64,000 nucleotides of DNA from Paramyrothecium sp. XJ0827 (taxonomy: Eukaryota; Ascomycota; Sordariomycetes; Hypocreales; Stachybotryaceae). Of the stretch, positions 54,940 to 64,000 are shown in pieces. The notes beneath the pieces are model-generated. The model worked only from the letters and a program-made list of their open reading frames with translations. It was not told the origin of the DNA and made no database searches. The stretch's first letter is position 1. Each line of letters begins with the position of its first letter. The position numbers and the translations under genes were made by a program. Where the stretch lies: the NCBI GenBank assembly GCA_020881915.1, contig JAJFPB010000008.1, positions 3,348,001 through 3,412,000 of the forward strand. The letters are read 5' to 3'.

Positions 54940-57900
54940 ATGTACGGAAATACGGTTCAACCTGTGGGTGCCCCATCTGAGATTGGGTTGATGTGGCAAG
55001 AGGCTGTGAACCGATATGTGCAAATCACCGGAGGTCAGCATGTAACAATGACAAGGCACACTGCCAGTGTGGGCGAGATCACGGTTGAGGTTGATGAAAT
55101 GGTAAAATCGTTCAGCCATCAGCGCCATGACGGATCGAGACTGGACAGGTTCAGAACTCTCATTCGTGAGACTCTTGCTCCAATCCAAGTCCTTAGCGAA
55201 ATTGCAGCCCATGCTAGTAAAGCAGTATGAAAGAACCACCCACTACTTGTTCGGGCGACGCTAACCAGGCCGCTAGGTATTTCCTCCAAGCGAGGCTATT
55301 TTTGTTGCTGTCCGGCACCTGATCACAGTACGGCTTATATCTTCAAGAAAGGGCACGCTTCTAACTGATTCCAGACTGTCAATACGGTGTCAGGGGACTA
55401 CAACAAGCTCACGGAATTCTTTCAAGATGTGCATTTCTTTCTGGATGGGATACAGACCTGGGAAAATCAGGTGCCGTCATTTCCGGAGCTGAAACGGGCA
55501 ATTATAGGCGTTTTCGGTTGCGTGCTCGTGCTTTGTGGTCTATATACACGGTACATCAAGCGAAAACGACTTGGTAAGTTTCAGCATCTCTTTATTGCTC
55601 CATGCTACTCTTTGTTCCCACATATGATGCGTTTCTCAACCAATCCACTGTTGACTCTGCGTTATCGCAGCTCGGTATTGGTTTTCCTTCCTACGATAAG
55701 CAATTACGGGGAGAAACCTCATCGCAATCAATGACGCAGCTAATTGTTTCTAGTCCAAGCCTTCAAAATCCTCATTTCTGGCGAAGATACCGAGCTCAAA
55801 GAGGCGTATGAGAATTTCCAAAAAATGGTTCAACATGGCCGTGATATCGTGCAAAATACGGTACTTTCAACGGTACAACAGACTGGGCAAGTCATTCGAG
55901 CAATACATAGCGACTTGCGTAACAACATGTCTTCCCTAAATCGTGTAGATGAACGCCTGTCATCAGTTGCGCGCGAAAGTGAGCGGACTTATCAACTCCT
56001 CAAAAGTAAGTGAACAGGTCTTACCCCTCTCACATCCATGACTCATGTTCCACGTAGACCAGGAAAGAGATCAGATTTTATCATGGTTCTCAACTCTTGA
56101 CTTCGGAGCTCGTCAGCGGGATGTCTATGACAAGCATCATGAAGGCACCGGCCAGTGGTTGCTAGATTCTGCTGAGTTTCAGCAGTGGATGCATGGCCCA
56201 CGCTCATCGACCGTTTGGTGTCCCGGTGACCGTATGGCAATCACTTGGTTCCGCAAGAAAAAAATGCTAATTTTGTTTGCAAAGCTGGAACGGGAAAGAC
56301 CGTCATGATGTGCGCCCACCCTGACCTAGCGGTCCCGTCATAGCTTGAAGACGGAAGTTCTGAAAATCCGCTAATATGTATGCAGGTCAGCAGCCATCTG
56401 CCACGTGGAGAAAAACGTTACAGACATGGAAAAGGCCATAGCATTCGTCTACTGCGATTATAAGGAGAGCAAAACTCACCGCGCACCAGAAATATGGTCT
56501 AGTATCATTCGTCAATTGGCAGAACAATGCCATTTCCTTCCACCGGAGATTGAGGCTTTCCGAGACAAATTCATCAAGAAAAGATCGAACCCAAACGATG
56601 ATGATCGCGTCTCACTTCTGAAGTCTTTGTCAAAGCGGTTTGGGAAAACTTATGTTTTTATCGACGCCTTGGTTTGTTCAGCAATAATTCTCACTGCGGG
56701 GTTTTAATAGACTAACGTCTACTCTCAAGGACGAATGCCCCGAGCAGAATAGAGAAGAATTTCTCGTATCTGCGAAAAGAGTTGAAACGTTCTTTCGCTT
56801 GTTCATCACCTCGCGTCATAGCGTAGATCTTGAAGGACGATTGTCTCCCATGATGCGAATTGATATTGCAGCCCATCAGGATGATGTTCGTGCGTATCTC
56901 GAAGCTACACTGAAAAATAGTGCAAGACTGGGCAGGATTTTGGCTCGGAACGCTCAACTCAAGCAGGAAATCATTGACAAGATCCTGTCTGAAGTAAATG
57001 GAATGTGAGCGTAACAATATCTACAACTGGAAGCTCACGCGTTTTTGTCTATACTGACGAGATCAAGGTTCCTGTTAGCTCACCTCCACATGGAGTATCT
57101 AAGCTTCAAGCAGCGACCTCATGAGATCCGTAAAGCTCTTAGTACAATGCCAAAAGACGTACATGAGTTTTATGGTAACACCATGAAGAGGATTCTGGAC
57201 TTCCCAAATGCCGACGACACGGACCTTGCACTGCGAGTTCTTGCTTATATATTCTATGCTCGTAGACCACTCTCTATGGAGGAGCTCCTCCATGTATTGA
57301 GTGTCGACCCTGGAGCAACAGACCTGGACATTGAAGCTTTGCACCAAAAAGATATTGTTGACTCTGTTTCCTCCGGCCTCATTCGGGTTGATAACGATAG
57401 TTGTCACGTGAGCCTCACTCATTACACAGTGTACGAGCACTTGCAACAATTCTGCCAGGATCTCTTGAGTCCTTACGAAAGAAAATTTTCCGAGGCTTGT
57501 CTAACATATTTGTTGTTTGAACCGTTAGGTGAGGGTCCTTGTGCAGATTCAGATGCTATGTTGAAGCGTCTTCAAGACTATTGCTTCCTCGACTATGCCT
57601 GCCGTTATTGGGCTAGTCATGCGACTTCTTACATGGACGAACCCATGTGTGGTTTAGCCACAACCCTGTTACAACATACGGATAAGCTTGCTAGCTGTAC
57701 TCAGTTACTTCATCTTCCACGGCGTCAAATCGGTCGTTGGTATGAACAGTTTCCTAGAAACTTTACTAATCTTCATGCTGCAGCGTATTGGGGTTTGAAT
57801 GAGGTCTTGCAAACTTTGCTATTCTACAATAGAGACGTTAATTGCAGGGATAGCTATGGAACAACGCCCCTGCTTCTATCGGCCAGGTATGGTCACCAGA

Positions 57901-60035
57901 GGGTCGCTGAGCAGCTTCTGGTATTGAAGGCCGACGTAGACGCCCAGAATAACAATGGGGAGGCCGCTCTGACATTGGCAGCCAAGAACGGGCATGTGTT
58001 GATGGTTGAGCTTCTACTTGCACATGGGTCAAACGATACCGCTCAAGACAATGAGGGATGGACATCGCTGCATTGGGCTACTATGGGTGGCCATAATGAT
58101 GTCGTCAAATCGCTACTACACCGGGCTGACTACAGCAATGTAGACAAGACTCAGCACAACAAAGCCCTTATTCTCGCAGCTGAAGCTGGAACTCACGCAA
58201 CTGTCCAAATGCTTTTGGATGAAGGGGCTGATATAGAATACCAGGACGACCAAGGAAGCACTCCATTGCACTGGGCGGTACCTGAGGGGCACGAAGAGGT
58301 GTGCAGAGTCCTGCTAAAGAATGGTGCTGATCCGAACTCAAGAGACAATTACGGCAATACACCTATGCATTGGGCTATCTCCCACTCTGCCATTGCGCGA
58401 CTATTGCTAGACCACGGAGCCAATATCAATGCGAAGAATAATTTTGGGCAAGGAGCTCTTCTGTGGGGTGTCCTGGCAGGCAGAACGGACGCCGTGGAAA
58501 CTTTGGTAGAGTTGGGCGCCGATACCAATGCATCCAACAATTACGGGTTCACTGCACTGCATGCAGCAGCACTATCAGGTTATGAACCCATTGCACGATT
58601 GCTTTTGTGGAACAATGCAGAACCCAATATGCGTGATCAAGATGATTGGACGCCTTTGCATGCAGCGGCGTTGCTGAAAACATCTCACCTAACTCAATTG
58701 CTCATTGAACGAACAAATGACGGCCTTAAAATTGCTGCCCGGGTAGCAGAATGGCTCCAAGATGATGATAAAAGGGCCTTGCTGGAGGAGATGGCAGACA
58801 GGAAGTCAGTTGGAAGCAGTGTTGTTACTGGGCTACGGGCGGCTGTGAACAATGGTCATGAGCTGCGCTTGCTATCGTTGCTAGAGAATGGCGCCGATAT
58901 CGATGCGGAAGATGACGTTGGCGGAAGTACAGCGCTCACCCACGCTACATGGCTCGGCCAAGAGGATACCGTCCGCTTGCTTCTAGATCATGGGGCAGAT
59001 GTGAATGCTCGCGAACGGAGCGGTCGCACTGGCCTTCACTGGGCTGCCTCCCATGGCTACTCGGCTCTGGTACAGATTCTTGTTGAACACGGGGGCGCTG
59101 AAGTTGATTTGAAAGTGTTTGGATGGACGGCAATGCTTCTTGCTGCGAGAGATTGGCACGCCTCTATTGTCACATATCTCCTTGGACATGGGGCCAACCC
59201 GGATGCTCAAGACTTCCACGGACGAGGCGCCTTACACTGGAGCTGTATTCATGGCGATAAGCAACTTGTAAAAGAGGTCATTGACGCTGGTGCTTCCCTC
59301 AACCTTCAGGATCATCGTGGTCAAACGGCATTACATTGGGCTGTTGCTCGCAAAGACCCAGTCATTATCAACTTGCTGCTACGGCGTAACGCTGACGCTG
59401 GGGTTCAGGCCACAGATGGGTCAACGGTACTTCATCTAGCCGCCTACACAAATCAAATCGACGTCATCAAGATGTTGTTCAAAGATAAAAAACGACGACA
59501 GCAACGGGTACAACGACTGACGGATGGCGGAATGGCAAAACCCATAAGAGGTGTAGTGGCTCTTGCGGTCCGAGACAAGGATGGGTTATCTGCTGCTGAT
59601 ATAGGGGCACTTGCCGGCAACTACGAAGCTGAACAGTATCTCAGATATGAGCAAACCTGTCTGGAACATATAGAACCTAACATTCATTGTTCTTCTGATG
59701 GGAATGTATTGATGGATCCACTACAACGAAATATAACTTCAGAGCCGCCGCAACTCAACATCACTAAAGCGAGCGAGGACGATTATTTGAGCGACGATGA
59801 GTTCAACTACAGCCTAGGGAAACCCATCCTGAACCATGAAGTCCGGAAGTGGTTACGACAGCGGCTCCAGCAACAGCACCTCGTTCAGGCATTGCCCATC
59901 ACTGAGTCCCCTAGGAGTACCATGACTGGCATGCATAGTCATCAAAACGCCGCAGTATTCAATCAAACCTCTGTTTCCGCAGGCGCGGCTACAGGTAATC
60001 TTCCAATACGCTCAAAGGCCTTTTTGACGAGGTGA
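54940..60035 (+). CDS. Goodbye-NACHT-ankyrin NLR (fungal STAND receptor), intact
   Basis: Nine exons close in phase to about 1,502 residues: 54940-55224, 55277-55327, 55375-55573, 55754-56005, 56058-56225, 56285-56309, 56386-56671, 56730-57004 and 57068-60035. The N-terminal Goodbye-type domain (MWQEAVNRYVQITGG; VFPPSEAIFVAVRHLITTVN) is followed by a helical linker. The NACHT P-loop WCPAGTGKTVMM is assembled across the 25-base sixth exon; Walker B is YVFIDALDEC, also split by an intron; FRLFITSRHS is the sensor region. The winged-helix part includes VLAYIFYARRPLSMEELLHV. About 16 ankyrin repeats follow (GTTPLLLSARYGHQRVAEQL; GRTGLHWAASHGYSALVQIL). Such receptors sense ligands through the repeats and trigger cell death or allorecognition responses. 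No lesion was found. Confidence 0.92.
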
Positions 60036-60221
60036 ATCATAAAAACAACTGTCTTAGGAAGGGTGGTGGCGGATCAGCCAGCCTAGGTTGCCAGTTAAGG
60101 ACATCAAGGTTGGATGGTCTTGTTGTATTTTTTATTAAAATTTTTTTTTTTTGCAGAAAGATTCATGCGTTTCTATACACATACACGCACTCACATAGTC
60201 TATTACACCCGGTGACTTGCG

Positions 60222-61080
<859 letters not shown>

Positions 61081-61479
61081 CTAACAGCTTGCCGGGTCAC
61101 CAATGTGTTCTATATTGGTGGAATTTAGTGATTTGGAGGCCCAGTCGAACTTTCCATCGGAGCAGTGGCTGTCATTACTTTTGAAATCCGTCCAACAGAA
61201 ACCGAAGACATGAATCTCGTAGCTTTTGGCAAGGTTAAGGTCTGCCGCGGTAATTTTATCATTCTTCTCATCGGTGTCAGACTTGATATCAACATCAAAG
61301 ATCTTATTCGCAATATTATCAATGGTCGCCAAACTTATAGATACATTCTCGGTGTCAAGGCGGAAGAGGTACAGCCTTGGATGTGTCATGCCACTCAAGC
61401 TCGCAATAAGAAGCGTGATAGTAGCGCTGGCAGCGAGCATCACGGGAAGCCCTACGCAGAAGAAGCGACCTGCACCCAT
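61081..61479 (-). pseudogene. SUR7/PalI membrane protein, N-terminal fragment
   Basis: From ATG 61479, MGAGRFFCVGLPVMLAASAT followed by ITLLIASLSGMTHPRLYLFR gives one membrane helix and the SUR7/PalI-type loop. DLNLAKSYEIHVFGFCWTDF follows. The frame ends shortly after FDWASKSLNSTNIEHIGDPA at the junction with the NTM1 exon. The three later membrane helices of the family are absent. SUR7/PalI proteins act in eisosomes or pH sensing. The fragment and the NTM1 remnant together look like a rearranged mosaic. Confidence 0.65.
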
Positions 61480-61926
61480 CTTCGGAAGTGTGATTATCGT
61501 GTGATCCAAACAGAATTGGAAAACGGAAATGATAAGCAAAGATCATTGTTTAACCATCAGATACAGTAACTTAATGATTAATGTATATAATAAAAGACAC
61601 TGGGTATGAGATCATAGTTGGATGTGACGTTCTGGGGGACGGTCCCAGAAAGTTCACAACGGTCATCCGTCCTTAATTTGGACCCTCTGCCCGTGTTTTG
61701 TGCCCTTGAAACTATCCTGGGGACAATTCTAGGCTCCATGCTGTAATAACCGCCCAGCCCTGTCGTTCAGCTCGTACAGCCATTGGGTGCAGCTGAGGTG
61801 AGATTGGTACCCCTGTATATTAGGCTCCTATATTCGAGACGTATCAGCAGCTGGACGAGAGCCTTATATCTATTCAAACAGCATCGCTCAACTTGTCTGG
61901 ATACTACACATTCCCAGAGCTGCAAT
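61480..61926. other. No gene seen
   Basis: This is the divergent upstream region between the SUR7 fragment and the next plus-strand pseudogene. No first exon for NTM1 could be found here. Confidence 0.4.
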
Positions 61927-63434
61927 ATGGAAGAAGCATCGCAGGTCGTGGCCAAGCCACCGTCTGTCGCGCCGATGATCAGAGCCGTCGGCCTAGCAGA
62001 GGGGTTTTGTGGGTACAACATCATCTACGTCACACGCATTCCCTTGGCTCCTACTGGTTCCGCCGGTTGGAGTATTATCCTAGGCATGTTTAATTCAGAT
62101 AAGCCGATATTGAATCTGATGCTAAAGGAAACGGATGGCGCCGATACGGACGAGCTGTATCCCCTTAAGACAAATACAGCTGTAACGGCCTTGGATAGTA
62201 CCGGATGGAACTTCCTTGAACAGAGCCGGCTAGTGCGCTGCTATGAGGATACAGCATGCGTCAGCATCTCCAGAGCAACTTTGATAACAATGCTAGTTTC
62301 GACAAACGCCCGCGCTGTATTCGAATATAGCGAAGCCGTAGGCTATCGAGCAGGTTACTCGTCCTACTGCGGACAATGGTGTATGATAATTTTGTACAAC
62401 TCTACGAATATTGCAACTGATATAGCAGCAGATATCACATGGCCTAGAGCAAAAGATGCGATTGTAAAGTTTATGCCCCATGACTCGATCGGGGAAACAG
62501 AGTTCCTACCGCGCTCTTACGTACAAAGAGTGGACCGTTGCTGCGAAATCGTCTGCGGCGTGGTCAGGGGGGCCACGTCTGGCTTCCACGTCTGATTTTG
62601 TGGACGCAAACCTGCCGGAACATATATACTAGAGTATGCTCCTACTGGGTTTCAGAATGCACATGGCGCAAGATATTTGTGTGAGTATAGGATCGCTGCA
62701 GCCGCTATACTTTGAGTATATTCCCGACAAGGAACTCCTATCAGTTAATAATGTTTCTGCATAGCGAGAGCCATTTACAAAAACTAACTTATAATAGATA
62801 ATATGTTAGGTGGTAAGGCCATCGAAGTCGACTTTATATTTGCCCGTGCTATAAATGAGATTCCATCTCGTATACAGTACTTGTACTTGACCTACCAGAT
62901 ACGGAAAAGAAACTCGGAGTCAAGCTAGCTATAGGGCCCCAAGAGGAACTCATTATCAAACAAGCGCTCGATTGTTTGCCATGGACGGCATTATCATGGA
63001 GTATCCACCGTGGAATGCGCGATATATTGGTCACATACGCGAGACCAGTCATGAACGCATACCGAATTGAGCTCGCCACTCGAATAAGCACCTTCGTGTC
63101 GGAGAACCCTTATGTAATGTCTGAGCGAGGTTGGGATCCAGATTTTGTACGCAAGAGCATGGCGCAAATGGCGTCATCCACCGTTCTAGCTGGCCAAGGA
63201 AACTCCGGTGATGCTGTTCGAGTGGTTTCTGATATTGTGCTAGCTATGATTGGAGACTGGAATCTCTCGGCACTTGATGAAGTGTCGTTCTGGAGGGAGC
63301 CAGCAAAGAAGAGAGAGGGTCGGCTCGATGCAGAAGCTATTGTAGCTTTGACGAAGGTTTTTGTGCTTGAATGGTCTATTGAGTTTGATTACCAGATGTA
63401 TCATCAGCTTCCGATCTCATTGTATTTCGGTTAG
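61927..63434 (+). pseudogene. Fungal uncharacterised-family protein, nonsense and frameshift
   Basis: The ATG at 61927 opens MEEASQVVAKPPSVAPMIRA, then SLVRCYEDTACVSISRATL-type sequence (LVRCYEDTACVSISRATLIT), RAGYSSYCGQWCM and YVQRVDRCCEIVCGVVRGAT. A TGA at 62593-62595 interrupts the frame where Arg fits (V-stop-FCGRKPAGTYILEYAP). An intron 62690 to about 62795 joins RYLC to NMLGGKAIEVDFIFARAI. A frameshift near 62880 precedes LDLPDTEKKLGVKLAIGPQE. QALDCLPWTALSWSIHRGMR, SMAQMASSTVLAGQGNSGD and FVLEWSIEFDYQMYHQLPIS end at 63434. I recognise the block pattern from intact hypothetical proteins of Sordariomycetes, but the function is unknown. Two lesions mark it as inactive. Confidence 0.65.
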
Positions 63435-63748
63435 TGATTTATTTTCGAGAAAATTTCAATTAAATGTCGGTTTCCAAATCGCCATCGTCTCGCCATTAGG
63501 CTGATTCTGGATAATTAGATATTCAAGAGGGCCGGGAAGCAAACCATGCCATTTTGTTCGTGTTCGAGGCATGGTACCCATTTTGTGGACCAGCACAATC
63601 TAGTCCCGGGTTCAAGACAAGGAACAGCTTGGCAACGAAAGATGGACCGGACACGAACATAGCTGGAGTCTTATAAGAAGTCAGAATTTCCAAGGCGTTT
63701 CCTTTGACCAGCATGTCCCTCAGAGCAAAACCTATCAAGATCGCCACC
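63435..63748. other. Promoter region of the final gene
   Basis: No coding content is seen. This lies between the pseudogene and the ATG at 63749, which sits in a good CACC context. Confidence 0.4.
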
Positions 63749-64000
63749 ATGAAGAAACTCACTTCGCTTTGCGGATTTATCGCTTTCGTAGAGGGTCACA
63801 TGAAAATGAATGTCCCTGTTCCCTACGGTAGATCTACTTTAGAAAATAGCCCCCTAGCGCTTGATGCTGCGGATTTCCCTTGCAAGCAGAGGCCAGGGGT
63901 GTATGCTGTCGAAGATGCTTCCAATGTGTATGCCTTGGGATCAACCAACCCCCTCAACTTTACTGGCACAGCAGTCCACGGTGGCGGTTCATGCCAGATC
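63749..64000 (+). CDS. LPMO-like secreted protein (AA11-type), partial
   Basis: The frame from ATG 63749 stays open for 84 codons to the window edge. A short signal peptide (MKKLTSLCGFIAFVEG) is followed by HMKMNVPVPYGRSTLENSPL, so the mature protein would start with His, as in copper LPMOs. ADFPCKQRPGVYAVEDASNV and FTGTAVHGGGSCQI contain the conserved Cys and the second His of the AA11-like family, which oxidises chitin. The remainder of the gene lies outside the window, so integrity cannot be judged. Confidence 0.75.
   Translation, partial: MKKLTSLCGFIAFVEGHMKMNVPVPYGRSTLENSPLALDAADFPCKQRPGVYAVEDASNVYALGSTNPLNFTGTAVHGGGSCQI

Noticed and set aside
62593..62595. TGA as selenocysteine
   Set aside because: Filamentous ascomycetes generally lack selenoprotein machinery and a second frameshift lies downstream.

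Overview
The window is nuclear DNA of a filamentous ascomycete, probably a Sordariomycete. Genes carry 45-60 bp GT..CTAAC..AG introns and lie on both strands without operons. The families are fungal: AA9 and AA11-like LPMOs, GH16 glucanase, Zn2Cys6 and bZIP regulators, 2EXR, SUR7/PalI, Tad-type LINEs, pogo, hAT and piggyBac transposons, and two NLR-type (STAND) genes. The dense transposons, decayed copies and genes with a single lesion suggest an accessory or subtelomeric-like compartment.

Layout. 0-5 kb: an AA9 LPMO broken by one extra base, a 5'-truncated LINE, a GH16 3' fragment abutting a bZIP gene, and a Zn2Cys6 relic. 6-12 kb: an adenosine-deaminase fragment fused in frame to a degenerate piggyBac transposase, one intact two-exon unknown gene, and small repeats. 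12-21 kb: an alpha/beta hydrolase-NB-ARC-TPR receptor gene tail-to-tail with a patatin-like phospholipase gene, followed by a divergent small zinc-ribbon gene, a phosducin-like relic and a 279 bp MITE. 23-33 kb: a Tad-like LINE (ORF2 intact) with a hAT element nested in ORF1; the LINE sits in the last codons of a GH16 gene and supplies a new stop codon. 33-42 kb: an unknown nuclear-type protein, a serine hydrolase and an asparaginase that each carry one in-frame TAG, a frameshifted EgtD/EasF-like methyltransferase, and a small unknown gene. 42.5-52.4 kb: a pogo element ending right after the stop codon of a SET-domain gene, whose 5' side carries a second LINE; that LINE in turn holds an unclassified TIR element with an 8-bp target duplication and an unknown ORF. 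52.8-64 kb: a 2EXR gene, a stand-alone H2C2 integrase-type zinc-finger gene, an intact nine-exon Goodbye-NACHT-ankyrin NLR, an NTM1/SUR7 mosaic, a large family pseudogene, and the start of an LPMO-like secreted protein that runs off the window.

How the genes relate. The best candidate for a functional system is the receptor plus patatin phospholipase pair at 12.2-19.8 kb, possibly with the small zinc-ribbon gene. Its parts match known fungal programmed-death and allorecognition modules. The second NLR at 55-60 kb is structurally complete. Transposons explain much of the rest, and three nested or flanking insertions are resolved to the base by target-site duplications. All functional assignments come from reading motifs by eye. 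Exon borders were chosen by splice signals and reading phase.
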